Source of the DNA: Cordilura impudica
Lineage: Eukaryota > Arthropoda > Insecta > Diptera > Scathophagidae
DNA: 64,000 bases
Assembly: GCA_963682025.1 (NCBI GenBank)
Contig: OY821517.1
Span: 108,304,972-108,368,971, forward strand
Reading direction: 5' to 3'
This document shows, piece after piece, positions 9,340 through 20,465 of this stretch (positions are counted from its first letter, which is position 1; every line of letters begins with the position of its first letter). The translations under genes were made by a program, and so were the position numbers. Below the pieces are notes generated by a model. It saw only the letters and a program-made list of their open reading frames with translations, did not search any database and was not told where the DNA came from.

Positions 9340-11940
9340 AATTATTTTTATACTAATGATTTGGCCAGTTGCCGTTCATCTCATCATCGTCATCATCCAG
9401 AGAAAGGTCGATAATTTCGCCCAGCAGATATTCTGGAATTTCATCTTTGTCTTCTCCTTCTTCCTCTTTTCCTCGTCTTCCTCTTCTTCTAAGATATTTT
9501 TATACCACCAACAAATTTCAGCGAGTATTGCATCTGGAGATTTCTTTCCTCTGTACCTGAAACGAAAATAGTTTCCAATCGTTAACATGTTTAAATTGTG
9601 CACTCTGACAAAGATATTAGAAAAATCTAGGAATTCAAAATATGCACACTCTATAGTTACCTTTTTTCAAATGGAAGCACAATTTGGTGATAACGTTCGC
9701 CTTGCTCATCAGATTCAGTTGGCAACTGTTGAGCGAGTTGATCAAGATGCTGATGCAAGAGATGAATTTTGTACGACATATTAACCCCAATTTCATCGAA
9801 AGTTGCCAACATGTTTGCAACAGATTGCCTGTAGTTGTCTTTGCGTTCTTTACCCAAAACTCCTTTAATGACTGCTTTCAATGTGAGCCATGCATTTTAT
9901 TCTCGGTCTGTCAGAACTTGGTCAAAATCTTGACGACTCATTAGTTTCCGTATGTCGGGACCATTAACAACCCCCTTGTGAATTTTGGCGTTACTTAGTC
10001 TTGGGAAAATGTCTTTTAAGCGGTTGAATACTGCTGGTCTTTTTGCGATACATTTCAAAAAAATTTTAGCAATGCCAAATATAATGTGGAGCTACGGCAA
10101 CAAAATTTTCATTTCAGGAACAAGACTTTCGTGTAGCCTATTTTCTTTAGGCCATTTCCGTCCAATGTGAGTATTCCAGTTATGCTGTGTGTACTGGTTT
10201 CTTCCTTTAATACCTTCTCCGTATCGCGAATCCCAATCGCACAAAAAACACGGTTATTTTGGACGGCCAGATGCTGTTAAGCCTGTAATCAATGAAACTA
10301 TTTTGAGGTCGCAGCAAATGCGCCACTGGTGTTCGTTGTATTTGACTACTTCCAGAATGTGTTTCAAATTATCGAAATTTTCACTAGTGTCAGTGCTATA
10401 CGCAATCCGAACAGACGGCATTCTATTTGTCTTGTGCAAAAGCAAAAGCACAAGACAACTAGATGAATTAACGCCAATCAAATTTTTTATAGGTTAATCC
10501 TCTCGTCTCCATTAACTTTTCAATAAGCGAAATTTTTTGCATCATTCACATTGAAGAACTTTTCTAACTCTTTTTCGCGTGTTCGGTATGCTGTTACGTT
10601 GGTACCTTTCGCCAGCAAATTATTTCCTTTCAAAAACGAAGCCAGTAGTTCTGATTTTTTCTGAGTCAAACACAAATTTGAAACAATTTGTGTGACTAGG
10701 ATTGGGTCCTTTGATGTTTCATAAGATATACCTTCACCTGGGTCGTATTCTGAGAAGAAATCCATGGATGTAGCAGCGGCGGTTGTAGTACTGATATCTG
10801 TTTGAAGATCAATACTTCGGTATGTTGGTACTGGAACGAATTCTGAGTGCGGTAATGGTAATTGGATACTTGGCACTGTTACATAAGTTTTATTATTTGC
10901 TTTCCTTCTATTCAAAGTTTTATATTAGGTGATACATCCATAGCAATTTTCTTCTTGATACGGGCTGTTGTCTAACCACATCATTGGTATACCAAAAGGC
11001 ATAGCCTCCTTCTTTTCACCTTTCCATTGCATAAGAGTTGAATAGCAATTAAAGCAAACTTTTTTAGGGGCATAGTTTACGTCAGTGATAAACTTTTGCG
11101 AGAAATATTGTTTATAGGCTTCCAAAAAAAAAAAATCTCTCGCATTGCCACATTTTTCATCGCTTGCTATGAAACTTCCACAAACTTTGCAAAAATGGTC
11201 CATTTTACATTTTTGTTCCGATATTTTTAATACAGTATATATTATACAATGTTTTTTTGTTATTTTCATGAAAGCGGTTGAGCTTCGAGTCTTAACTGAA
11301 ACTTCATTTTTGCGAACTAACTAATTGCTTGTACGAAATAAGAAAAAATCGCTACCTGTGCGGTGATTGAAAACAACAAAATTGTTTTACTAATTCCTAA
11401 TTCTTGGAACATCCCTTTTTAATGACTTCTACCTAAATCGCTATTTATTTAAAGGTTTTGGGATTTTTAACGCAAATTATCGGCTAAGACCATTTCTTTT
11501 TTTTAAAGAAAATTATTGAAGAAACTGAGAAGCATATTATAGATCAAACAGAAAGCAAAAAATACTTAGTTTTGTGGAAAATATTTTCAAAAAGCATGAA
11601 AAAAATAATTTTCCAACATTTTGCTTCATAAGCACCACAAAAATTTTCTAAATCAATTTTTAAAAAAATTTTAGTGGTTGCAGAGGTCTCTAGCAATAAT
11701 TTGGCTTTTCAAGATTGAAAAATATAAATTAGTCGACGAGTTATAACCAAAAAACCATATAAACAATATGCTGAAAATCGGCATTTGACTGCAAAGTTCG
11801 AAGGTCGATTAAAAAAAAATTCGAACTAACATAAACAAACGCCGCGATACGGGTTTTCTAATTTAGCCTCTATTTTCACCCCTCACTCTCAGAATCGACC
11901 TAACTTTTGCTAATCTGAATTTGTTCCACAGTGTTATCGG
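9340..11940 (-). mobile_element. DNA transposon of an unclassified intron-bearing family, copy 1
   Basis: The outer 5' region (about 11,440-11,940) recurs in opposite orientation at 61,428-61,928. The coding parts and a 104-bp intron recur at 62.75-63.5 kb. The 5' end is placed where the two copies stop matching, at ACACTGTGGAACAAATTCAG (minus strand, about 11,935). The 3' boundary near 9,340 is uncertain and I found neither the other terminal inverted repeat nor a target duplication. The coding content suggests a DDE-type transposase of an insect-wide family without a superfamily name that I know. Confidence 0.6.
9360..11269 (-). pseudogene. Transposase-like protein (SDEQGER family), broken
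   Basis: In order: a Cys2..Cys2 zinc-binding segment (C27, C30, C72, C75 of the first open frame; the likely start is the Met before DHFCKVC, near 11,203), a linker, a block with RMPSVRIAY, WRICCDLKIVSLITGL with an Asp in the position of a possible catalytic residue, an LHI.FGIAKIF block, KERKDNYRQSVANM and SDEQGERYHQ with a candidate catalytic Glu. An intron of 104 bp (9557-9660, GT..AG) then joins EKR to YRGKKSPDAILAEICWWY, and the tail is acidic. An in-frame stop at 10,925-10,927 splits the first part. Further stops and frameshifts follow, for example a stop in place of a residue before LHI and one before NAW. I recognise the block order from many insect 'uncharacterized' proteins. The DDE role is inferred from spacing and context. 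Confidence 0.65.
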
Positions 11941-12154
11941 TAACTGTATTAAAATGCTAACCGCACCCAATATTGGTTATAATATTTAGTTATGGCTATA
12001 CATGGGGTTACTGGAGATTCACACTGCCGAATATAATACTCTTACTTGTTTCTTGCTCAGAGGCCTGGTGTGCTCTTAACTCCAAATATGTTCACTGCTG
12101 CATTTTGTATTTAGTTTTGTACAAGATATAAAAAGACACACTGCAATATATAAC
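11941..12154. other. No gene seen
   Basis: Short spacer between the unclassified DNA transposon and the 5' LTR. It may hold host sequence that predates both insertions. Confidence 0.3.
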
Positions 12155-12285
12155 TATATCGTATTTATACCTGTTTTAATTAAATCAAAGTTTGCTTGAT
12201 ATTATTTGTAAAATGCCATAACAATTAAGAAATATATATTCACTTTGATTTAAGCAATAAAAGAATTAACTACTGTCATTATAAA
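12155..12285 (+). repeat. 5' LTR of the Ty3-type retrotransposon
   Basis: 131 bases matching 21,286-21,416 along their length. Shared blocks include ATCGTATTTATACCTGTTT, TTGATATTATT, AAATATATATTCA and GCAATAAAAGAATTAAC, the last with a polyadenylation signal. The expected opening TG reads TA here. I see no matching flanking duplication, consistent with an old insertion. Confidence 0.75.
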
Positions 12286-12339
12286 TTCAGGTCTGGGGTA
12301 AAAAATAAAAGAAATGCATTTAAGACCCAACAACCGATT

Positions 12340-13145
12340 TTTATAAATTTCATTTAGCTGGAATATCTTTTCCTGAAAATGCAACAATATCTCAGTTAAG
12401 ATCTTTGTATAATGGTTTGCCTCAATTCCAAATTCAAATAATGATGCTGGTCAAACTTTAAATGAATTGAATACTTCTGTCGATAGTGTATTTCCTGCCG
12501 AAAATAGTAATCCTTTTACTGGAGGTTGTGCAAATGATCGTGCTTTTAATGATGCGTTAACGTCTGATGTTCCTTATTCCTCTGCTTTACCTGTTTCAAA
12601 TGGTATTTTATGCGATAATGGACCTTTAGCTTCAAATGTAACTGCCGTAAATTATACCGCATTTCCTACTACAAATAATTAAGATCATATTGGTGAGTAA
12701 CTGCAATTGGGGAACGAACTAAAAATTCTCCATATGCGGTGTGAAATTAAAAAACTACAAGTACAACTTCAATCTTTAGAAAGTTATTAATATCTAACTC
12801 CTGTTACTTGGAGTATCACTTAATGAGAACTTGACGTAGTTGTTAAAAAATTCAGTGGTGATGATCATCAAGATGTTTTGAAATGGCTTAGTTATTTCAC
12901 AGATTATACTCAAATGTCTGGATATAACGAACATGAACTTTTATTGGTATTAATATGGTTATTCTGTGGTACTGCCCATCAATATATACAAAATATCAAT
13001 ATTACCAAATATGATGTCATGAAGAATTTGCTTATCAAAACCTTTAAAAGAACATTAATTTGCGAAGAAGTTTATCGAGTGTGTAAAACCAAATGAATCT
13101 TGCTCAAACTAATTTTGATGAAAATTAATTATTTGATATTATAAT
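12340..13145 (+). pseudogene. Ty3-type gag, N-terminal part
   Basis: Open segments 12467-12682 and 12878-13096 are the remains of the structural protein. The second (YFTDYTQMSGYNEHELLLVL) has the helical, capsid-like look of gag. It is interrupted at about 13,150 by the RTE LINE. The sequence resumes at 15,966 with SIDRLIEHLDRYEQRR and zinc knuckles. Stops lie between the segments. Assignment rests mainly on position between the LTR and the zinc knuckles. Confidence 0.55.
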
Positions 13146-13159
13146 AGACGGATTTCAAA

Positions 13160-15964
13160 ATAAATCAAATAATATGACACGACGGACACCATCTCCTTTA
13201 TTCAGGAAAGCCAGCCAATGAGCCAAAATCCTCTGGAGTTGGCATTCTACTTTCGAGAGAAGCGCATAATGCAATCATAGGCTGGAAGCCTTACTCGGAC
13301 AGAGTAATTTCTGTAAGGTTAAGAACCCGTGCACATAATGTAACTTGCATACAGTGTTATGCACCTACAGAAGTTTCAGATTATTCCACCAAAGAAGATT
13401 TTTACAGCCTTCTCGATCGTGCAATATCATCATCAAACACCGGTGATATATTGATTGTTATGGGAGACTTTAACGCACAAATAGGTCCCGACAACTCTGG
13501 CTTCGAAAATATCATGGGCACGCATGCGCTAGGAAGAAGAACCGAAAATGGAGAAATTTTTGTAAATATGTGTGCTGCAAACAACCTAGTGATAGGTGGA
13601 TCTCTGTTCCCACATAAAAACGTACTCAAGACCACATGGGTATCATCGGACCATATAACAGAAAACCAAATCGACCACATTACTATCAGCCGAAAATGGC
13701 GCGGGTCTTTGTTAGATGTCCGTTGCAAAAGAGGGGCGGATGTTGCAAGCGACCACCACCTGCTTGTTGGAAGTATGCGTATAAAACTGGCGGCAATCAA
13801 TAAGGCAAATCCATCGCTTCAGAAAAAGTTCAACATACTTAAACTAAGAGATCCCTCAGTGGCTGCAAATTACACTCATGAACTGCAACAAGCCATTAGA
13901 ACAACGTCATTTGAACAGCGAAAAGATTGGAATACTATCAAGAAGGTAATAACTGAAGCTGCTAAGAAACACATAGGCTTCAAGGAACAAAGACGCAAAC
14001 ATTGGTTATCTGACGACACTTGGTCCTTGATTATGGAAAGAAAACTAATTAAAGCAGCCATTAACACCGCCAAAACCAGAAACGAGAAAGGAAATTTACG
14101 ATCACAACACACTGCTATAGACCGTCTTGTTAAGCGAAATACCCGCAATGACAAACGTGATTGGACGAACGGAATAGCGTTAGAAGCTCAAGCTGCAGCG
14201 GATACAAATCGGTCTGGAGATCTTTATAAGCTCATCAAAAAACTTACTAATAAAGCCACTGTAACAGGAAAGCCTATACAAAACAATGACGGCATACTTA
14301 TAACATCGAAAGACGAACAGCTAGATCTTTGGGCCGACCACTACTCCTCAATCCTTACTCCGCGACCTAATGGAGATGAGACCATATGCAATTGCGATAA
14401 CCATAATTATACTGCAAACATTCCCTTCACAACTCCATCTATTTCTGAGCTGATTTCAGCTATAAAGTTGCTTAAAAATAATAAAAGCCCTGGGCCCGAC
14501 AACATCTCCCCAGAACTTCTCAAAACAGATCCCTCTTATTGTGCACAGCTTATTTTGCCCTTAGTAGATGACATATGGCATAATGAAAGAGTTCCTGATG
14601 AACTTAAGGAAGGCATGATCATCAACATTCCGAAAAAGGGTAATCTAACTTGCCGTAATAACTGGCGGGGCATAACGTTTCTGAGTATGGTCAACAAAAT
14701 AATAACCCACATAATTACGTCAAGAATCTCAGACGTACTGACACCTCAACTCAGATGTCAACAAGCTGGCTTTCGTCCAAACAAATCGTGTGTTGACCAT
14801 GTAAACACTCTCAGAATTATAGTGGAACAGTCGGTCGAATGGCGTTCCCCACTATATCTGGTATTTATTGATTTTGAGAAAGCTTTCGATACTCTAAACC
14901 TCAACGTTATTTGGAAAGCCTTACAGTGCAAGGGTGTCCCTCCCAAACTAATTGACCTTATAAAGAGCCTATACGCTGATGCCAGTTGCCGCATTGTGCA
15001 TGAAGGCAAGTTAAGCAGGAGGGTTAAAGTTGGAACGGGAGTTCGCCAAGGTTGCGTAATGTCTCCACTCTTATTCAACATCGTATTGGATATTGTCATG
15101 AAACAATGTATGGTAGACAATAGAGGTATTTCTTGGGGACTTAATGGAAGATTAGAGGACTTAGAATATGCTGATGACATTTGCCTTCTCTCTCATCGAT
15201 TCTCTGATATGCAATCAAAATTACAACTTCTGTCAGACATGGCCTCAAATGCAGGCCTTAAAATAAACATTAGGAAGACCAAGGTGGTGAGAATAAACGC
15301 TGAAAACAACAGCAGATTTACAATTGGTAATGATATACTAGAGGATGTAGAATCTTTCTGTTATCTTGGCTCTATATTAACAACAACTGGCGGCTCGGGC
15401 GCAGATATCTCTCACCGTATTAAAAAAGCATCCCAAACTTTCGGCCAACTCAATTATGTATGGAAATCATCCACACTCTCTCGTGGTGTCAAAATCAAAC
15501 TATTTAACTCGAATGTTCGTTCTACTTTGTTGTACGGCTGCGAAACATGGAATGCGGCCCCCCAAACATTCAGGCAATGCAAGTATTTATAAACCGATGT
15601 CTGAGAAAAATACTTCGGGTGTATTGGCCGCAAAGGATAACCAATGAGAGGCTCTGGTTCGAAACGCAGCAATCTCCTATAACCATTGAAGTACGTAGAC
15701 GAAAGTGGAACTGGATAGGTTATACAATAAGAAAAGCCCATCCAGACATTGCTAAAAGTGCCATAGAGTGGAATCCACAAGGTAGTCGTAGAAGAGGACG
15801 TCCAGCCCATACATGGAGACGACAAGTCATAGCTGAAGCAACAACTCTGAACACCAGTTGGAGCGAAGTGAAAAATATTGCGATGGACAGATCAAAATGG
15901 AGAGATTTTGTTGGGGCCCTATGCTCCTTATAGGAGTTTCGGGAACATATATATATATATATAG
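13160..15964 (+). mobile_element. RTE-type LINE inserted in gag, 5'-truncated
   Basis: It begins inside the endonuclease domain and ends with an (AT)n run at about 15,947-15,963. RTE-type elements commonly end in short tandem repeats rather than poly(A). Gag coding sequence resumes directly after it. A relative with the same ending and an AT-rich tail is at 25.96-27.12 kb on the minus strand. A target duplication cannot be called because of the AT tail. Confidence 0.75.
13206..15933 (+). pseudogene. RTE LINE endonuclease-reverse transcriptase, one frameshift
   Basis: Encodes an apurinic-type endonuclease followed by a reverse transcriptase. Endonuclease motifs are IQCYAPT, GDFNAQIG, NQIDHI and SDHHLL (the catalytic SDH). 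RT motifs are KSPGPDNISPELLK, NWRGITFLS, QAGFRPNKSC, LVFIDFEKAFDTL, GVRQGCVMSPLLFN, the catalytic YADDICLLSH, and FCYLGSI. The C-terminal region (CLRKILRVYWP, RKWNWIGYT, RRRGRPAHTWRR, WRDFVGALCSL) is as in RTE elements, with no RNase H. The frame runs open from at least 13,206 to 15,592. A single base lost in the C-run near 15,557-15,563 then shifts it, and the rest (to 15,933) is open. The N-terminal ~60-80 residues of the endonuclease are missing. This is a fairly young copy. Confidence 0.85.
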
Positions 15965-15965
15965 T

Positions 15966-16249
15966 GTTTCATCAATTGACAGACTTATTGAACATTTGGA
16001 TCGTTATGAACAACGCCGAGTTCGAAAACAGGATGCAGTCTTGAAAATTAAATCTAACCCTGTGTCGGATTTGAGATATTTCAATTGTCCTCAATTTGGA
16101 CATTTTCAAAGTGCTTGTCCAAAACCTAGTCGTCCTCCTGGTTCTTGCTTTACCTGTGTTCATATAGGTCACTTTAATAAAGATTGTCCAACTCGTAAAA
16201 AATCTACAACAGTTGCATCAGTTTTTCAAGGACCAAAAATTTCGACTTA
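15966..16249 (+). pseudogene. Ty3-type gag, nucleocapsid zinc knuckles
   Basis: Continues the gag frame after the LINE insertion: SIDRLIEHLDRYEQRRVRK, then two CCHC-like knuckles, FNCPQFGHFQSACP (its first cysteine is apparently replaced by Phe) and CFTCVHIGHFNKDCP, then a basic tail. Such knuckles bind the element's RNA during packaging and reverse transcription. The segment ends at a stop at 16,247-16,249. Confidence 0.75.
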
Positions 16250-16289
16250 GAATATTTATGTTAATCCAATGCATATGGTGAGTGTGGCT

Positions 16290-18575
16290 TTCTAAAATAT
16301 AAAAGAATTCACTAATAATTATTCTCTTATTGATTCTGGCAGTCCCATTAATTTTATTAAGAAATCTTTAGTGCCGTCAAACTTTGATATATCAAAAGAG
16401 TTAAAGGCAATAAATGTTGTTGGTCTTGGAAATTTGAAATTACATATATATCGCAACATAATTAAACAATATACAATTAGTTGTAGTTCCAGATAATTAT
16501 ATGACAACTTCAATGATATTGGGCAGACATTTTATGAATAAATTTACATTTGTGTTATATTCAATTCAAATAATTAGAGTGCATTTGGTTTAATCGAAGA
16601 TAAATTTAAGAAGGTTGGTAGGGATTGTGATTGCCACACGTTATATAAAAGTAACTCAGATAAAAGCTTTAAATCCTCATATGGAAATACCTAATTTAAA
16701 TATTTCGCCTAAATATAATGAAATAAACTTGACTAAAAATATCATCATGAAATCCTATATTTATCTAAAAACCTTAAGAATACACTGTTTAATTCTAAAA
16801 CAAGTAAGAAAATTAGAGAGAAAATTAGAGAACCTATCTCATACGCCCAACTAACTGGACATAGAAAATAAGCATTAACCAAATTTGAGTGGGATTTTTA
16901 TTATTTTTTTTTGGCTGCAGATATGAAAAAATTCATATCGGATGCTATATCTATATGGGGTCTAGGCCCAAAAATGGACCGATTCTGACTATGTTTGGTA
17001 AAGTCTCTTGTATTTTGCAAAAATATATACAAACAAAATCATATAGTGATTCTGATTCAATCGGTACCTATAATAAAAGATCGGTCTAGGTCAAATATTT
17101 TTGGTAGTTACAAACAGCATCACAAAGTCATTATACCCAAACCACATAGTTGTATAGGGTATAAAAACCATACGTGACAACTTTCCTTTACCTTGAATAG
17201 ACGATTGTATCGAATATATGAAAGGAAAAGCTATTTTTAGTTTACTTGATTTAAAAGACGGATTTAGTCACATTGAAATGGATAGGAATCGATACCCATT
17301 ATGTTTATTATATTTTCCGAGCCTTAGTTGATTCGTGTGAAATAGTTGTCTATATTGATGATATTTTAATAGATCCAATAAATTTCACTTGGAAATATTG
17401 AATAAAGTTTTTATCGTTACGACAAAGGTTTAGAGTTTAAATTAAAAAATAGAAACGTTAATTCGAATGGTATATGGCCTACTAATAGACATTTATCTGC
17501 AACTAAAATGTTTCCAATGCCCAAAAAACGAAAGGAAATACATTTTGAACCATCTTTTTCAAAATTAGGGAATCCGTTGTTAAATATATTGCGCAGGACA
17601 CAGGATCAAATCAATCAAAATCATCATCTTTCAGAGTCTTGTACAAATGCATTTAATGAACTAAGGTAACGATTAATGGAATCACCCATTTTAGCAATTT
17701 ATAATCCAAAATGTGAAATGGAATTGTATTGTGATGCTAGTACTCTAGAATTTGAAGCTGTTTTACTGTAATGTTAAAATTATGATAAGTTTCACTTAAT
17801 TGCTTTTTTTTCAAAGTCTACCTCTGATGCAGAGTCAAGATAGCAAGACTTCGAATTAGAAACTTTATCGATTATATATGCTCTTCGCCGATTTCGGATT
17901 TATTTGGAAGGAATTCGTTTTAAAATTATCACTGATTGTAATTCACCTACTAAGACCTTAAGCAAAAAATAAATTCATCCGAGAATATCACGATGGGCTT
18001 TAAAATTGGAAAGTTATAATTACTCAATACAACACCGTAATGGTATGTCGATGGGCCGTGTTGATGTTTTGAATAGATATTACGAAAAAGATAATAAAAT
18101 ATCCAATATAGAAGATTTAAATACTCAACAAACAGAAGCTGCTGTTGACTTTAACGAATTAGATGCACAAATTTAAATAATGCAAAATCTTGGTGAAACT
18201 ATAGGTCATTTTTTGTTTAAGTGGGAGAATGGAAATTATGATTATTTTGAGTTATCGGATGGATTGCTATTTCGCAAAGGAGAATCAAATTCTTTACTTT
18301 TATAAATGCCTAGTGAAATGAAGGAAAATGTGATTCGTTTATTTCATGAAAAAAATGGGAATCTTGGTGTGGAAAAGTGTTTTAATCAAATTAGCTATAC
18401 ATTTTGGTTTCCAAAAATGAAATATGAAATCAAACAATATATTTATTAAAAATTGTTTAAAGTGCATCAAATATTCAACCCCTACACGAACAAAATTTAT
18501 ACAATATTCCTAGAATTCCTTTACCATTTGACACAATTCATTTAGATCATTTTGGGCCGTTACCATCTATATTTT
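16290..18575 (+). pseudogene. Ty3-type protease / RT / RNase H / integrase N-terminal part
   Basis: Fragments in order. The protease motif LIDSGSPINFIK, with the catalytic DSG, is at about 16,330. RT carries FSLLDLKDGFSHIEMD at about 17,235 and YIDDILI, the catalytic pair, at 17,351; much of the palm between them is deleted. RNase H carries LYCDAS near 17,725 and ETLSIIYALRRFRIYLEG near 17,850, then SRWALKLESYNYSIQHRNG. The integrase zinc region follows (RLFHEKNGNLGVEKC, then NCLKCIK), and then PFDTIHLDHFGPLPS with the first catalytic Asp at 18,544. Stops and frameshifts are frequent. The mini-me-like insertion splits protease from RT. Confidence 0.75.
16800..17166 (+). mobile_element. Mini-me/DINE-like repeat, copy C (internally deleted)
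   Basis: The left part (to about 17,038, AAAAATATATACAAACAAAA) joins directly to the right part (from GTGATTCTGATTCAATCGGT). About 450 bases of the middle are missing, including the GGAC run. It lies inside the Ty3-type pol region. Confidence 0.7.
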
Positions 18576-18990
18576 TAAAATGGAAACCTACCTTAAACCA
18601 ATGATTGACCGAAACTAACACATAAATAATTTTTGTACTAACACACTTGCAATAATTTTGTATTTGGAAAACATATGACTGTCATTGCTGATGTAGTTCT
18701 TTTTCTTGATATTTTTTTTCGTAATATTTGTGAATTCCCGGATATTATTCATTATAAATTTGTCTCGCGGAAAGTGCATTCATAAATTAATTTAATTGTG
18801 TGAAATTGTTAAAAAAAAAAAAAAAAAAAAAAAACAAAAATATAGACATCAAAAATAAAGTTTTAAGTGAAAAAGATAGATTAAGTCTTTAATCATATTA
18901 AGATTCGATGACACCAAAATTATGAGAAGTAGTAGGGGCACTATTTCTTGCTGAAAAAACAATATCTTAATGAATTTGCTACATTGCGTC

Positions 18991-19400
18991 TAAGATAATA
19001 GCCGTGGCTAGAAGAAAAATACCTGATGATGAGTACAATCAATCCATAGCAGACTTAAATGAAGTTCTCTTGAGAATCGAAAAGAATTGAGAATAGTAAG
19101 TGGAGAGTAAATTTAGATACACAAATAAATGGATAACTGTTTATATTATATATCTTTACAGATTTAGATTTATTGGGCTCCACGGCCATTGAGATGCTCT
19201 CAAGATGAACTAGCGGATAATTTGATATCCTTGCAAAGGGCTGGTATTAAAATATGGGTTCTTACTGATGATAAAGTCGAAACGGCTTTAAACGTTGCTC
19301 TCTCCTGTGGTCATATACCCCTGAATGCCTTCAAATACTTAATCATAGATTGTTCCGCAAATAGGATATGCTTTTACATTTAAATGCTTTGTCCCGATTT
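18991..19400 (+). pseudogene. P4-ATPase (phospholipid flippase) gene fragment with intron
   Basis: The first piece, near 18,991-19,095, reads KIIAVARRKIPDDEYNQS..DLNEV. A GTAAGT donor follows at 19,096 and an AG acceptor at 19,161-19,162, giving a 67-bp intron. The second piece reads DLDLLGSTAIE, then after a shift near 19,190 QDELADNLISLQRAGIKIWV, LTDDKVETALNV and ALSCGHIP, and after another shift near 19,360 MLLHLNAL. LLGSTAIE...AGIKIWVLTGDK..TA is the hallmark of the P-domain hinge of P4-type flippases, in which LTGDK binds Mg/phosphate. Here TGDK reads TDDK. An intron argues for a genomic copy or capture rather than an mRNA retrocopy. It is the only host-like gene piece in the window. Confidence 0.75.
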
Positions 19401-20152
19401 CCACACCCAAATTTTAGTTTGCCAAACTTCGTTCAAATTTCATTAAGAATTTCGTTGGCGCTTGCACAAACAAATTCTTGTTTCGAAACTTTCGGCTTGA
19501 AGAATAATAATTAAAAGAAACTTCCAAATATTTTTTTGCTGTATCAGAACGATTAATTCCTCTAAATCAGGCTGAAACCATTTCAACAAGATTTTTGGTT
19601 TAATTTTATAATTTTCTATTGTTATTTGTCACACTGAATGTTTATAAAGTTTAAATTGTCTTAAAAGTATATCTGACTTCAACGAATGTGAAGCAAAGCA
19701 AAATGTCAAAAAATTTGTTTGAACGAAAAGAGCAAAGAGGAATTTGCGAGCACGGCAAACTCCGTACACAAATTTTCCTTTTCTCTTCCCTTCACCCTCT
19801 TGCCTACAAACTAAGGAGTTTTCGAACTAGAATTTGTGTAAAATTTGCGTGTGGAAACGCAGACTTTTTGATATTTAATTTTTAATTTCTATATTTACAT
19901 TTTTGGTTTTTGATTTTGAATTTTAACATTCAATGTTTAATGTTTATTATAAATTTTTCACCATTGATTTTTAATACAATAAATAAATAAGTAAATAATA
20001 AATCGTTTGCATTATAATCAGGCATAACAAGTCAACGATAATGTTTATATCCATCAACTGTGAACAGTCAAGGATGAGTGAGCAGCTCAGATATATATTC
20101 TTTGATTTGCATACTTTCAGAGGTTAGAGTAAGATGCAAAATCACATGAAGC

Positions 20153-20320
20153 GCCTCGGTAGGTGAGTAGGTAGCATGCTCGCCTATCATGCGGGGGTCG
20201 TGGGTTCGATTCCCACCAGAGGCTTTGGTGTGTCGCTGCAAAAAAAAAAAATAGCCAAAATTAGAATCTGCAGACAAGTCAGTTCGGCTTCGCGGAACTA
20301 GGCTAAAAAAAAAAAAAATG
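20153..20320 (+). mobile_element. tRNA-derived SINE-like copy 1
   Basis: 20,153-20,223 folds as a tRNA: acceptor GCCTC/GAGGC, T-arm GTGGG/CCCAC, and an anticodon stem CTCGC/GCGGG with loop CTATCAT (anticodon ATC). A perfect Pol III B box, GGTTCGATTCC, lies at 20,203-20,213. A tail rich in A-runs follows, to about 20,320. The acceptor has a mismatch, there is a non-tRNA tail, and a second copy lies at 56.63 kb, so I call it a SINE rather than a tRNA gene. Confidence 0.6.
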
Positions 20321-20465
20321 TACACAAAACTTTCGGTCAGTTTTTCCATAGTGGCCTTAATAAAATTATATAAACTTTGTTCTATACGACAACAGAAGCT
20401 TCAGTCAGTAGTGACTGTCATATGACCGGTCAAATGACCGTCACTATTCTTGTTGGGTACACTAG

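Larger units (their letters stand above)
18566..20465 (+). mobile_element. Segment inserted in integrase; Helitron-like ends
   Basis: It separates the integrase HLDHFGPLPS block from the VVVEGFTKF block. The proposed ends are A|TCTATATTTTT (after 18,565) and CACTAG|T (before 20,466). A hairpin-rich stretch (GTGACTGTCAT..ATGACCGTCAC, about 20,411-20,443) lies roughly 20 bases from the right end. A-TC...CTAG-T is how Helitrons sit in their targets, and the neighbouring Helitron begins with the same seven bases. However, removal does not restore the frame exactly and a few integrase residues are missing, so the assignment is tentative. It contains a flippase gene fragment and a SINE. Confidence 0.35.

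Noticed and set aside
9236..10497. Several plus-strand open frames of 60-110 residues.
   Set aside because: They lie opposite the SDEQGER transposase gene and have no independent similarity.
20153..20223. Functional tRNA gene (anticodon ATC).
   Set aside because: Acceptor mismatch, unusual anticodon, A-rich non-tRNA tail and a second similar copy all favour a SINE.
20068..20349. Open frame on the minus strand with GGNRTHDPRM-like sequence, often annotated as a protein.
   Set aside because: It is the reverse translation of the tRNA-like SINE head and its tail, not a protein.
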